NCBI GenBank assembly: GCA_934292725.1
Contig: CAKQXY010000052.1
Span: 1-23,163 of the forward strand
Origin: an uncultured Lachnospiraceae bacterium
GTDB lineage: Bacteria; Bacillota; Clostridia; Lachnospirales; Lachnospiraceae
Reading direction: 5' to 3'
Length of the DNA stretch: 23,163 nt
Shown here piece by piece: positions 7,067-15,637 of this stretch; position 1 is the stretch's first letter, and the number at the start of each line of letters is the position of its first letter. Both the position numbers and the translations under genes were made by a program. The notes below the pieces were generated by a model. That model was given only the letters and a program-made list of their open reading frames with translations. It searched no databases and was not told where the DNA came from.

Positions 7067-9130
7067 TTAATTTTCTTCTACATTTCTCGCAGCGATATAC
7101 ACACTTGCTGTCTGTGGTCCTACAGTCACATGAAGAATACCATTCTCGGCACGCTCCATCACTTCTCCAATATTATAGGTTGACTGTGTTGTCTGGATCA
7201 CACGCTTTAAACATGCATTTTCCAAAATACCAATCTGCCATATTGGAAGATCTACTGTAAGCGTCTCTCTTCTATTATTAATAAGAATAACTGCCTGCAA
7301 TGTCTTATTAAATCGACCATAGCAAATCCAGTGAGAACCGCTTGCAATCGACTTATAGGAACCACTTCTAAAGCATTCATATTTTTTGTGGATGCGAATC
7401 ATATCCTTATGAAACTCTATAAGTTCCCAGTCTTGTTTTCCCCATGGATAAGATCTTCTGTTGTCTGGATCAGTCCAGCCAACCATACCAGCCTCATCTC
7501 CATAATAAACAGTCGGTGCGCCCGGCCATGTCATCTGCATGACAACTGCCTCGCGAAGAATACACTTTTCCACATTTTCATTTGCGGCTTTAGCTCCATT
7601 CGTCGCAATACGTCCGACAGTGCGGTTTGTTCTTGTAAGGAAACGAGAATGGTCATGATTTGACAGCTCATTCATAGCAACGTCTAGTGACTGGCGCTGG
7701 AACTTGCTCATATTGTGTTCCATTGTACGGAAAAACTTATCTCCGTTTCCATACCAATCTTCCTGAAACTCATCACTGTGCTTTTCCATACCTGTCAAAA
7801 ACCATGTGATTGGCTCCATAAACGCATCATAGTTCATGACAGTATCCCACTGATCGCCTCGCATCCAGCTGCTTGGATCACCATAGTGCTCAGCCAAAAT
7901 GATTGCCTCTGGATTTGCTTTCTTGACAGACTTTCTAAAATCCTTCCAGAACTGGTGATTTGCACTAATGCTATGGCCAAGATCTGCTGCCACGTCAAGA
8001 CGCCATCCATCTACATTATAAGGTGCGCTGACCCATTTTTTTCCTATGCGAAGAATATAGTCATATAATTCCTTTGAGCCCTCATAGTTAAGTTTTGGCA
8101 GTGTATCATGTCCCCACCAGCCTTCATAATTCTTATTATATGGCCACACACCTCCGGTAAAACCAAAAAAGTCATGATATGGGCTTGACTCAGATACATA
8201 TGCACCCGGCTCATATCCTTTTTGACCTTCATAAATACACTCTCTGTCAAGCCATTTATTGAAGGAACCACAATGATTGAATACACCGTCAAGAATAACC
8301 TTCATGCCTCTTGCATGAATTTCTTTTACAAGCTCTGCGAAATATTCATTTGATGCCTCTAAATTTTCTTTAGAGGTAACACGGCAGATATAACGGCTTG
8401 CCTTTTTGTTTTCCTTCTCATCCTCTTTAAGAAGCTCGCCCTCATCCTTCTTGATAACTGCAAAATGCGGATCAATATAATCATAATCCTGAATATCATA
8501 TTTGTGATTAGACGGAGAGACAAACAGCGGATTAAAGTAGATGACCTCAACGCCAAGCTCCTGCAAATAGTCAAGCTTTGCGCGAACACCCTGGAGATCA
8601 CCTCCATAGAAACGTCCAATATCAAGATTTGCCGGAAGACTATCCCAATCAGTTACACGCTCACTCTGTGATCCTACATAGTAATACTCACCTGAGAGAA
8701 CATCATTGGAAGGATCTGCATTGTAGAAACGATCCACATAAATCTGATAAAATACTGCACCCTTTGCCCACTCTGGCGTATGAAAACCTGGTGTGATTCT
8801 AAATGCATACTTCTGGCGCAAATTCGTTGTACATCCTAATTTATTATAATAGCAGATATCTCTTCCTTTTTCGATCTCGAAATAATATAGATAAGCTGTA
8901 CTGCCAACTCTTACCTGTGTCTCATAAAAGTCAAACAGACCTTCCGTCCTGACCTTTTCCATTTTGATTTCACTTTTTCTTGAAATCAAATAGACATTGT
9001 CCACGTTATTGGCCAATGTCCGAAAGCGGATGACAACAGAGTCGCCCGCCTCCGGCTCTGCCGGAGTACGGTAATCTTCTGTTTCATCACAAAATAATGC
9101 ATTTTTTACTAATATATCACTGAACTGCAT
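7067..9130 (-). CDS. GH13 alpha-glucan hydrolase (neopullulanase/cyclomaltodextrinase-like)
   Basis: Intracellular alpha-amylase-superfamily enzyme of 687 aa with no signal peptide, likely degrading imported maltodextrins or cyclodextrins. Residues 1-115 form an N-terminal beta-sandwich (CBM34-like). The TIM barrel follows: conserved region I DGVFNH (281-286), region II GWRLDVAAD with nucleophile Asp379, region III ILAEHYGD with acid/base Glu414, and region IV NHDH with stabiliser Asp493. All three catalytic residues are present. An early barrel signature, WAKGAVFYQIYVDRF, starts near 121. Between about 222 and 262 there is a Lys/Glu-rich insertion that makes it longer than typical enzymes of about 580 aa. 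The ATG follows AAAGGAG. Only 30 bp separate it from ftsH upstream, so it may be transcribed with the tRNA/purine/protease genes; a terminator follows. Fine substrate specificity cannot be told. Confidence 0.88.
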   Translation of the reverse strand: MQFSDILVKNALFCDETEDYRTPAEPEAGDSVVIRFRTLANNVDNVYLISRKSEIKMEKVRTEGLFDFYETQVRVGSTAYLYYFEIEKGRDICYYNKLGCTTNLRQKYAFRITPGFHTPEWAKGAVFYQIYVDRFYNADPSNDVLSGEYYYVGSQSERVTDWDSLPANLDIGRFYGGDLQGVRAKLDYLQELGVEVIYFNPLFVSPSNHKYDIQDYDYIDPHFAVIKKDEGELLKEDEKENKKASRYICRVTSKENLEASNEYFAELVKEIHARGMKVILDGVFNHCGSFNKWLDRECIYEGQKGYEPGAYVSESSPYHDFFGFTGGVWPYNKNYEGWWGHDTLPKLNYEGSKELYDYILRIGKKWVSAPYNVDGWRLDVAADLGHSISANHQFWKDFRKSVKKANPEAIILAEHYGDPSSWMRGDQWDTVMNYDAFMEPITWFLTGMEKHSDEFQEDWYGNGDKFFRTMEHNMSKFQRQSLDVAMNELSNHDHSRFLTRTNRTVGRIATNGAKAANENVEKCILREAVVMQMTWPGAPTVYYGDEAGMVGWTDPDNRRSYPWGKQDWELIEFHKDMIRIHKKYECFRSGSYKSIASGSHWICYGRFNKTLQAVILINNRRETLTVDLPIWQIGILENACLKRVIQTTQSTYNIGEVMERAENGILHVTVGPQTASVYIAARNVEEN

Positions 9131-9160
9131 TTTTTTCGTGGCTCCTTTAATCGTGCGTTA

Positions 9161-11053
9161 TTATCTGCCTTCTGACGGCATACCTGACATGAGAGATGTT
9201 TGCTCTGCACCCGGCTCTGGAAGCTCCCTTCCATCAAAGATCGCCTCAAACTCCGCGCTTCCAATTTTTTCACGCTCGATTAATACCTGTGCACAGCGGT
9301 GAAGCACATCCATATGCTCAGTAATAATCGTCTTTGCCTGTGCATATGCCTCATCAATAATACGCTTCACTTCTATATCAATTTCTCTGGCAACATCTTC
9401 GCTGTAGCTTCTTGCATGTCCCAGATCTCTTCCGAGGAATACCTCTTCCTCACCGCTGTCCTCATAATTGATGGTTCCAAGACGTTCTGACATACCATAT
9501 TTTACAACCATTGCACGGGCTGTCGCTGTCGCCTGCTTGATATCCTGTGATGCTCCTGTTGTGACATCGCCAAATATCAATTCCTCGGCAACACGGCCAC
9601 CAAATGCTACGATAATGTCCTCTTCCATGCGCTTCTTTGTCATAAACATCTCATCCGCCTCTGGAAGCGGCATTGTGTAGCCTGCCGCACCCATTCCAGT
9701 TGGAATAATTGAAATGGTGTGTACCTGACTTTCATGCGGCAATACATGGAACAAAATTGCATGGCCTGACTCATGGTATGCTGTGATGCGCTTTTCCTTG
9801 TCGCTGATGACCTTCGAGTGCTTCTCCGCACCAATTCCCACCTTAACAAAGGACTGCTCTATATCGCGCTGGCTGATGTAGCCTTGTTTGCTCTTTGCCG
9901 CATTGATCGCAGCCTCATTCATCAGATTTTCCAGATCTGCTCCAGTAAATCCTGCTGTTGTCTGCGCAACACGTCTTAAGTTTACATCTGAGCCAAGCGG
10001 CTTATTCTTTGTGTGTACCTTTAAAATTTCTTCTCGTCCCTTTACATCTGGACGTCCTACTGCCACCTTACGGTCAAAACGTCCCGGACGAAGGATAGCC
10101 GGATCAAGAATATCGACACGGTTTGTTGCTGCCATAACGATGATTCCCTCATTGACACCAAAACCATCCATCTCTACAAGCATCTGGTTTAATGTCTGCT
10201 CTCTCTCATCATGACCGCCGCCAAGACCTGTGCCTCTTCTTCTGGCTACGGCATCAATCTCGTCAATAAAAATGATGCAAGGTGCATTTCTCTTTGCCTG
10301 ATCAAACAAATCTCGTACACGTGATGCACCGACACCGACAAACATCTCTACAAAATTTGATCCAGAGATGGAGAAAAACGGTACGCCTGCTTCACCGGCA
10401 ACTGCTTTTGCAAGCAATGTTTTTCCTGTTCCCGGAGGGCCTACTAAAAGGATACCCTTTGGTATTCTGGCACCAAGGCTTGTGTACATATTTGGATTTT
10501 TAAGAAAATCCACCACTTCCTCAAGCTCTTCCTTCTCCTCCTGAAGACCGGCAACATCCTTAAATAAAACCTTCTTGGAGCCGCCTGTTTCCATGACAGC
10601 TCTGCTCCTTCCGAAGTTTGCCATGCTCTGACCGCCTCCGCTGCCGCCTCCAGGTGCTGCCATACGGCCTGTCATTGCGACAAACACAAAGCTGATTCCT
10701 ATGACTAAAATAAGTACAGGAAGAAGTGTATTCAGGAAATAATTTTCTTTAACAGCTGTCAGGGTAACTTTTATACCGTTATCCTGCAGACGATCTAACT
10801 CAGCATTGACATCTGATACGAATACACGATATTCTGTCGATGATCCACTGACAAAAAATAACACACTGCCCGTCGGCACCTTTGCATTTTGTTCAATCTG
10901 TGCCTGAGCGATTTTTTCTTCTTCAACAAATGAACGATACTGCGAGTATGTTACATTAGTCTGCGTATAAAGAGAACGCTGAAAGAAGAAAATTAATGCA
11001 ATTACAATCGCAATAATAATGGTATATGCGATTATTCCATTTGACTTTTTCAA
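9161..11053 (-). CDS. ftsH: ATP-dependent zinc metalloprotease FtsH
   Basis: Membrane-anchored AAA+ protease of 630 aa that extracts and degrades misfolded membrane proteins and selected regulators; acts as a hexamer. Two membrane segments (about 7-24 and 107-127) flank an extracytoplasmic domain of about 80 residues. A GGGSGGG linker follows. The AAA+ module has Walker A GPPGTGKT (205-212), Walker B IIFIDEID (260-267) and the second region of homology with arginine fingers near LRPGRFDR (321-328). The protease zinc site is HESGH (427-431), with third ligand Asp504 in ASQDI. The start is TTG at 11053 with GAGGAG 4 nt upstream. It follows hpt by 24 bp, the standard tilS-hpt-ftsH order of Firmicutes. 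In Bacillus subtilis FtsH is needed for normal sporulation, consistent with the neighbourhood. Confidence 0.98.
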   Translation of the reverse strand: MKKSNGIIAYTIIIAIVIALIFFFQRSLYTQTNVTYSQYRSFVEEEKIAQAQIEQNAKVPTGSVLFFVSGSSTEYRVFVSDVNAELDRLQDNGIKVTLTAVKENYFLNTLLPVLILVIGISFVFVAMTGRMAAPGGGSGGGQSMANFGRSRAVMETGGSKKVLFKDVAGLQEEKEELEEVVDFLKNPNMYTSLGARIPKGILLVGPPGTGKTLLAKAVAGEAGVPFFSISGSNFVEMFVGVGASRVRDLFDQAKRNAPCIIFIDEIDAVARRRGTGLGGGHDEREQTLNQMLVEMDGFGVNEGIIVMAATNRVDILDPAILRPGRFDRKVAVGRPDVKGREEILKVHTKNKPLGSDVNLRRVAQTTAGFTGADLENLMNEAAINAAKSKQGYISQRDIEQSFVKVGIGAEKHSKVISDKEKRITAYHESGHAILFHVLPHESQVHTISIIPTGMGAAGYTMPLPEADEMFMTKKRMEEDIIVAFGGRVAEELIFGDVTTGASQDIKQATATARAMVVKYGMSERLGTINYEDSGEEEVFLGRDLGHARSYSEDVAREIDIEVKRIIDEAYAQAKTIITEHMDVLHRCAQVLIEREKIGSAEFEAIFDGRELPEPGAEQTSLMSGMPSEGR

Positions 11054-11077
11054 TTTACTCCTCGTTTCTGCAAATAT

Positions 11078-11605
11078 TTACTCAGTCTCAACCACACCTA
11101 CATACGGCAGATTGCGGTACAGCTGATCATAGTCTAATCCGTAGCCAACTACAAACTCATCCGGTACCTGAAAACCTGTATAGTCGACATTTACATCATC
11201 AACCTCGCGGCGTTCTGGCTTGTCAAGAAGAGTACACAGACAGATGCTGGATGGCTTTCTCTCGTTTAAGATCTTCATCAGATGGCTTAATGTTCTTCCA
11301 GAATCAATAATATCCTCAACTACCAATACATCTCTTCCCTCAATTGACTGATCCAGGTCCTTGACAATCTTTACGATACCGCTTGACTTTGTACCAGCAC
11401 CATAGCTTGATACAGACATAAAATCCATAGTTACAGGAACGGTAATTCTCTTTGCAAGCTCACACATAAAAAATACGCCGCCCTTTAATACACAAATCAT
11501 GTGAACCGTCTTTCCCTCATAGCGTTTGCTGATCTGCTCTCCCAGCTCGCGGATTCTCTTGTCGACTTCTTCTTCAGAATACATTACACGAATCTTATCT
11601 CCCAT
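11078..11605 (-). CDS. hpt: Hypoxanthine phosphoribosyltransferase
   Basis: Purine salvage enzyme of 175 aa that transfers the ribosyl phosphate of PRPP to hypoxanthine (and often guanine), giving IMP/GMP in the cytoplasm. The PRPP-binding signature VLVVEDIIDSGRTL lies at 93-106, with the two adjacent acidic residues followed by DSGRT. The LKGGVFF loop (40-46) and the DFMSVSSYG flexible loop (61-69) are also typical. Length is normal for bacterial HPRT. The ATG at 11605 follows AGAGGAG. In B. subtilis, HprT interacts with TilS at the control region of ftsH, and the tilS-hpt-ftsH arrangement is kept here. The 68-bp gap upstream contains no clear promoter. Confidence 0.97.
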   Translation of the reverse strand: MGDKIRVMYSEEEVDKRIRELGEQISKRYEGKTVHMICVLKGGVFFMCELAKRITVPVTMDFMSVSSYGAGTKSSGIVKIVKDLDQSIEGRDVLVVEDIIDSGRTLSHLMKILNERKPSSICLCTLLDKPERREVDDVNVDYTGFQVPDEFVVGYGLDYDQLYRNLPYVGVVETE

Positions 11606-11673
11606 TTTTGCACTCCTCTGCTTTTTTTATTTTTATTGTTTTGAGTCAATTTTCTGACTATCGTATGCGATGA

Positions 11674-13068
11674 TCACTGCGCTGTTCTAACCTCAAGCAC
11701 CAGCCTTGTATGTTTCGTAATTTTACAATCTTCGGCCATGCGAACTCCTGCAATCCACAAAACACGGCTTCCAGATGCCAGAATAGGAATCTGATCCCGC
11801 TTTGCAGCAGGAATTTTAGCATTAATCATGCAGTCGGAAAGCTTTTGCGTATTGCCCTTTGCATCAATGCAAATACGGTCTTTAGGCCTTCTTTTACGCA
11901 TAAGCAACCCTTCTTTTATTGTATCATAATCGAACCAGTTTACACAACAAGTTTGTGGAATTTTTTTCTCACAAACGGGGAAAATTGAGTAAACAGCCTT
12001 ACCAATTTTGCTGTTTGGCGATTGCAAATCCTGATTTTCTTCTTTATGCTCTGAAAAGCTCTCTTTTTCTATGATTAAAAACTCATATTGAATACGTGCC
12101 TTACGTCTTTGCGGCAGATTTACCATGCTTCCTGTGCGCTTTGACAACAGCCCTATAACAGATTCAATATGTGTTCTAGTTATATCCTTTACGCCTCCTG
12201 TATGTGAAATTGCTTCCTGAATCAGATATCGCTGTAAAATTGGTTTTTGCAATTTAAGCTCTTTGACAGGAAGCATCATTTGCTTATTCAAGGCGCAATG
12301 CCATGACGAAAAAAGTGCCTGTGCCTGATCTCTAAGATATTCCTCTGCCTCAGAAAAATCACTCGAAGCATATGCTATGTGCTCAGCAGCCTGCGCATTA
12401 TATTCACTTGAAAGAAGCGGCAACAGCCTGTTTCTGATACGGCTTCTAAGATAGTCATCTGTTAAGTTTGTCTCATCAATGCACCATTCCTGCCCATTTT
12501 CTATAAGCCATGCTTCAATCGCCTCTCTTCTCATACCCAAAAGCGGACGCACGACAACGATATCGCCATTGTCTGACAAGCTGCGCTTACAAGGTATTCC
12601 GCTGCATCCACGAATCCCGCTTCCGCGCAGCAGGTTCATTAGCACTGTCTCAGCCTGATCATCCATATGATGTGCCACTGCAATTACAGATGCACCGCGT
12701 TTTTTTGCTTCATACTCAAATGTTTCATAACGGACACGACGCCCTGCCTCCTCCTCAGTTAGATGATGCTTCGCTGCAAGAGCCGGCACATCACATCTTT
12801 TTTCAACAAACTCAATTTCTTCCTTTTCACAAAGCTGTCTTGAAAATTTAAGATCATGTTCTGCTGACTCACCGCGTATGCCGTGATGAACATGAATTGC
12901 TGTTATTGAAAGATTATATATTTGCTGCAATCGTTTTAATACCAACAGAAGACAGACAGAATCTGCGCCTCCTGACAAGCCTATGATGACATGATCACCG
13001 AAGGAAAGCAGCTTTTTTTCATCAATGTATTTCTTGATTTTATCTATAAATTTATCGTGTGGGATCAT
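11674..13068 (-). CDS. tilS: tRNA(Ile)-lysidine synthetase TilS
   Basis: Essential tRNA-modifying enzyme of 464 aa. It attaches lysine to C34 of the tRNA-Ile CAU anticodon using ATP, switching decoding from AUG to AUA. The N-terminal N-type ATP pyrophosphatase domain shows the PP-loop SGGADS (32-37). It is followed by HVHHGIRGESAEHD and the AHHMDDQAETVLMNLLRGSG segment, both characteristic of TilS. The less conserved C-terminal half, with KRRPKDRI near 400, matches the tRNA-binding/C-terminal TilS domain. ATG 13068 has AAGGAG at good spacing. It starts 12 bp after spoIIE ends, so it is probably part of the same transcript at times, although an essential gene should also have a constitutive promoter; none is obvious in the gap. 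Confidence 0.96.
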   Translation of the reverse strand: MIPHDKFIDKIKKYIDEKKLLSFGDHVIIGLSGGADSVCLLLVLKRLQQIYNLSITAIHVHHGIRGESAEHDLKFSRQLCEKEEIEFVEKRCDVPALAAKHHLTEEEAGRRVRYETFEYEAKKRGASVIAVAHHMDDQAETVLMNLLRGSGIRGCSGIPCKRSLSDNGDIVVVRPLLGMRREAIEAWLIENGQEWCIDETNLTDDYLRSRIRNRLLPLLSSEYNAQAAEHIAYASSDFSEAEEYLRDQAQALFSSWHCALNKQMMLPVKELKLQKPILQRYLIQEAISHTGGVKDITRTHIESVIGLLSKRTGSMVNLPQRRKARIQYEFLIIEKESFSEHKEENQDLQSPNSKIGKAVYSIFPVCEKKIPQTCCVNWFDYDTIKEGLLMRKRRPKDRICIDAKGNTQKLSDCMINAKIPAAKRDQIPILASGSRVLWIAGVRMAEDCKITKHTRLVLEVRTAQ

Positions 13069-13079
13069 TTTTATCTCCT

Positions 13080-14723
13080 TTATTTTTTCCAGAAACCAGC
13101 TACAAGCACTGTTCTGTCATCTCTGGCATTTTTTGTATTTCCTGCAAACGCCAAGATTTTTTTCGCAATCTCCTTTGGATTGTTTTCGTCCAGCTTTTCG
13201 CAAAAGCGGCACATCGTCTCCTCCTTATCGTAGCCTGGTATTTCTTCTAGCACACCATCACTAACCATAATAAGAATATCTCCATCCTTTAGGCGAAGTA
13301 TTTTTTCCATTGGTGCGTGCTCCTGCAATATTCCTGCCGGCATACTGTCTGCACCAACCTGTATCGTCTGTGTGCTGCGTTTTAAAAACGTGACGGCTGC
13401 ACCAGATTTTGTAAGCTCGCATATACCGTTTGCACAGTCAATGACTGTTAAATCAATCGTGACAGGATGTTCCTTTGCCTGAATCATCAGCGCGCTGTTA
13501 ATCACGCGAATGAGAAGTGACGGCGGATATCCTGCCTCGCAAAGTGATTCTGCAAGCTCTGTTACTCCCGCACTTTCCCTTCCTGCAACGCTTCCGCTTC
13601 CCATTCCATCACATAAAAGAAGAACCTTTTTTGCATTTGACAGCTCCATGCACGAAAAGCTGTCTCCTGAAATATCATTTCCGCTTTTACAGCTCGATGC
13701 TGTGCCAAAAAGCACAAAGTAAGGACACTCCTCTTCAAAGCGAACCCAACGAGTCACTGATGATACAAGAAGCGGCTGATTTGCACACAGCACCATTCGT
13801 TTGCCAAGAACTTCTTCAATGCGCTCGCAGACAAGCTTCATTGAAATACATCGTGCACTTTTGGCACTGAGTGCCATAATTAGCTGTCTGGATCCATTTT
13901 TATTTTCAGTCAGGTAGATTCGCTTTGCCTCTACGCCTGCCCATAACAGCTTCTTTTCCAGATTCTCGCGCACAGCTCCTGACAACTCTTCTTTTTCCTG
14001 CATCTGCCCGACTGTTTCCAAAAGCATCTGCGCACACTCAAAAAATTGTTCTGACAAAAGCTGACGCAACTCTAGATAACGCATGCGCCAGTCAGTTTCA
14101 ACTGGGTCCTTTGCTGCATCCTCTTCGCGATACATAGAAGAAAGCTGCGAAAAGGTCTGTGCTAATGCCGGCAATCCTTCTCCTGCCATATCTTCTACCG
14201 CTGCCTGCCACACTGGTGTGCTTTCTTGTTCATTAAATCCACAATCTTCCTTAAGCAAATTTTGCTTTTGCGGACAGGTAAGTTTTTCAGGAAGCAGTAA
14301 AAATACAGCACCAACTGCCAAAACAGACTCCATCGTCTGAAATAAAATAGCTGGAGAATATACAATTCCAACGCCAAAGGCTGCCGCTGCACATGCTGTC
14401 ACGCTAGCCATCCTGCCTAAACTGCGAAATGCGCCGGAGAAAATTCCAAGAAGACACAATATTCCAATCTGCGCTGCCTCACCGCTCACAAGAGAAAGCA
14501 TAATTCCACTTATACTTCCAGCAATTGCACCTGCTCCCGGTCCAAACCTATATCCGAAAAAAAGTGCACTAAAAAGCAGCACTACCTGTATAACCAGATA
14601 TGTTGTCTGCCCACTTCTTAACACAACAAAAAGCATTCCGCCAATCATAAAAAAAATCAGGCCAAGCCGCCCTATGCCCATTTTTTTTACCTGATTATTT
14701 TGCAATCTTTCAAGACCTTCCAC
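13080..14723 (-). CDS. spoIIE: Stage II sporulation protein E (short form)
   Basis: PP2C-type serine phosphatase that dephosphorylates SpoIIAA and so activates sigma-F in the forespore; it also acts at the polar septum. The C-terminal phosphatase domain (about 330-547) carries ISGDSFS near 351-357, the metal-binding LLCDGMGSG (369-377) and ILIMVSDGVLEE with a second Asp ligand. It ends with RDDRTVLVAGFW. The central region (about 150-330) matches the FtsZ-interacting/regulatory part. The N-terminus has only about four or five hydrophobic segments (20-145), whereas B. subtilis SpoIIE (about 827 aa) has ten. At 547 aa this is much shorter. The GTG start (14723) has GGAGG 10 nt upstream, and a promoter lies just beyond, so the short form is not an annotation artefact. 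Gene order divIC-spoIIE-tilS is classical. Confidence 0.9.
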   Translation of the reverse strand: MEGLERLQNNQVKKMGIGRLGLIFFMIGGMLFVVLRSGQTTYLVIQVVLLFSALFFGYRFGPGAGAIAGSISGIMLSLVSGEAAQIGILCLLGIFSGAFRSLGRMASVTACAAAAFGVGIVYSPAILFQTMESVLAVGAVFLLLPEKLTCPQKQNLLKEDCGFNEQESTPVWQAAVEDMAGEGLPALAQTFSQLSSMYREEDAAKDPVETDWRMRYLELRQLLSEQFFECAQMLLETVGQMQEKEELSGAVRENLEKKLLWAGVEAKRIYLTENKNGSRQLIMALSAKSARCISMKLVCERIEEVLGKRMVLCANQPLLVSSVTRWVRFEEECPYFVLFGTASSCKSGNDISGDSFSCMELSNAKKVLLLCDGMGSGSVAGRESAGVTELAESLCEAGYPPSLLIRVINSALMIQAKEHPVTIDLTVIDCANGICELTKSGAAVTFLKRSTQTIQVGADSMPAGILQEHAPMEKILRLKDGDILIMVSDGVLEEIPGYDKEETMCRFCEKLDENNPKEIAKKILAFAGNTKNARDDRTVLVAGFWKK

Positions 14724-14776
14724 CTGCTTTCGACCTCCATTTCTGAAAACATAATTGTTTATCAGCTGCTCTTTTT

Positions 14777-14811
14777 ATCATAGCTTAGTTTTTTTGAAAT
14801 GTCTGTCGAAA
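14777..14811 (-). promoter_or_regulatory. Predicted Spo0A-activated promoter of spoIIE
   Basis: On the plus strand TGTCGAAA (14804-14811) is an exact match to the core Spo0A box. On the minus strand this places TTCGACA over the -35 region. A TATGAT -10 lies at 14782-14777, 21 nt from the TCGACA hexamer (14809-14804). Over-long spacing with a 0A box at the -35 is the known design of Spo0A-dependent sigma-A promoters such as B. subtilis spoIIE and spoIIG. The leader to GTG 14723 would be about 45 nt. Confidence 0.65.
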
Positions 14812-14823
14812 ATACGGTGCGAT

Positions 14824-14861
14824 AAAAAAAAGTGCCGCTTCGCGTTTCCACGATACGGCAC
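14824..14861 (-). terminator. Terminator after divIC
   Basis: On the minus strand GTGCCG (14861-14856) pairs with CGGCAC (14837-14832) and is followed by eight T residues. A few further TCG/CGA pairs may form inside. It lies directly after the divIC stop and before the spoIIE promoter, so spoIIE is a separate unit. Confidence 0.85.
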
Positions 14862-14862
14862 A

Positions 14863-15162
14863 TCATTCACCCTTAAATATGATCTCGTTTTTATGGATCA
14901 AGCCTAACTTTTCCTTTGCATACCACTCAGCAAATTCATCGGTTTTCATGTACTCGCTGTACTCATCGAGTTCTTTGCTTCGCGCCTCTTCCTCGGCAAT
15001 TTTTTCCTCGAGGAGCTGCTGCTGTGCCAGATTCTGGGCATTTTGCTCTGCCAAACTGTTTCCACCAATCCATGTCATCACGCTTAACAGTACTACTGTC
15101 ACAAGCGCCAGTGCGATCCATTTGCGATTGGCTCTCCTTCGGGCTGCCATCTTTCCTGTCAA
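14863..15162 (-). CDS. divIC: Septum formation initiator DivIC/FtsB family protein
   Basis: Small bitopic division protein of about 99 aa that with DivIB/FtsL forms the division subcomplex activating septal wall synthesis. A basic N-terminus (AARRRANRK) is followed by one membrane helix (WIALALVTVVLLSVMTWIGG). A heptad-rich coiled coil (LAEQNAQNLAQQQLLEEKIAEEEARSKELDEY) and the family end motif YAKEKLGLIHKNEIIF come next. The start is uncertain: GTG 15171, TTG 15162 or ATG 15150. TTG 15162 is chosen because GAGAGG sits 8 nt upstream, whereas the others have poor spacing. The upstream yabQ frame runs about 200 nt into this gene in another phase. A strong terminator follows. Confidence 0.85.
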   Translation of the reverse strand: MTGKMAARRRANRKWIALALVTVVLLSVMTWIGGNSLAEQNAQNLAQQQLLEEKIAEEEARSKELDEYSEYMKTDEFAEWYAKEKLGLIHKNEIIFKGE

Positions 15163-15637
15163 TATTCTCACCTCTCTTATTGCGGCTATGTTTATCCTCT
15201 CCTTTTATCATACTTTCTTTTTGTGTCTTTTTCAACCTCTTTTTTTCCATTTTTCGCCTCTCCAGACGTTTTTTTCGCCATGCGCGGCAGCTTCTTTGCA
15301 TTTTAAGTCGTTTTTTTCTAATCTTGCAAAACAAACTGCCTGTCAGCTTTGCCGGACCAAGCTGATACAATGCCATCCCAGCTGCAATTCCAATCAGAGA
15401 AAAGAGTCTCGGTGTTCCATTATTCTCCCTAAATAAAAGACCAAACATCAAAAAACTGCCAAACGTCCAAAACAACACATCCTGCACGTCCAAAAGAAGC
15501 TTTGGCTGACGAAATACACGGCGAAAAAAAATAATTGGCTCGTAGCCAAGCCGCATCAAAAATCCCAGCAGAAATGACCGCATAAAAAACACAAGCTCGC
15601 CTGCAACACCTCCGATTACCTTAGCAGCCTCTTCCAA
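14963..15637 (-). CDS. yabQ: Spore cortex biosynthesis protein YabQ, with long overlapping C-terminal extension
   Basis: Membrane protein needed for spore cortex formation, made in the mother cell in B. subtilis. The conserved core (about residues 10-95) has hydrophobic segments ELVFFMRSFLLGFLMRLGY, LFWTFGSFLMFGLLF and FSLIGIAAGMALYQLG, with the typical FRENNGTPRLF loop. The TTG start at 15637 has AGGGGG 7 nt upstream and overlaps yabP by 22 nt. After the core comes an extreme Lys/Arg-rich tail (about 105-158). The frame then runs about 200 nt into divIC, adding some 66 residues of low-complexity, non-conserved-looking sequence. That extension may be real overlap coding or the result of a frameshift in an A-rich stretch that removed an earlier stop. 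The core assignment is confident; the C-terminal end is not. Confidence 0.75.
   Translation of the reverse strand: MEEAAKVIGGVAGELVFFMRSFLLGFLMRLGYEPIIFFRRVFRQPKLLLDVQDVLFWTFGSFLMFGLLFRENNGTPRLFSLIGIAAGMALYQLGPAKLTGSLFCKIRKKRLKMQRSCRAWRKKRLERRKMEKKRLKKTQKESMIKGEDKHSRNKRGENIDRKDGSPKESQSQMDRTGACDSSTVKRDDMDWWKQFGRAKCPESGTAAAPRGKNCRGRGAKQRTR

Noticed and set aside
14879..15436. Plus-strand 185-aa open frame opposite divIC/yabQ
   Set aside because: Antisense to two recognised genes. The peptide is Ser/Phe/Cys-rich with no family pattern and no ribosome-binding site; it is a shadow of the Lys/Glu-rich coding strand.
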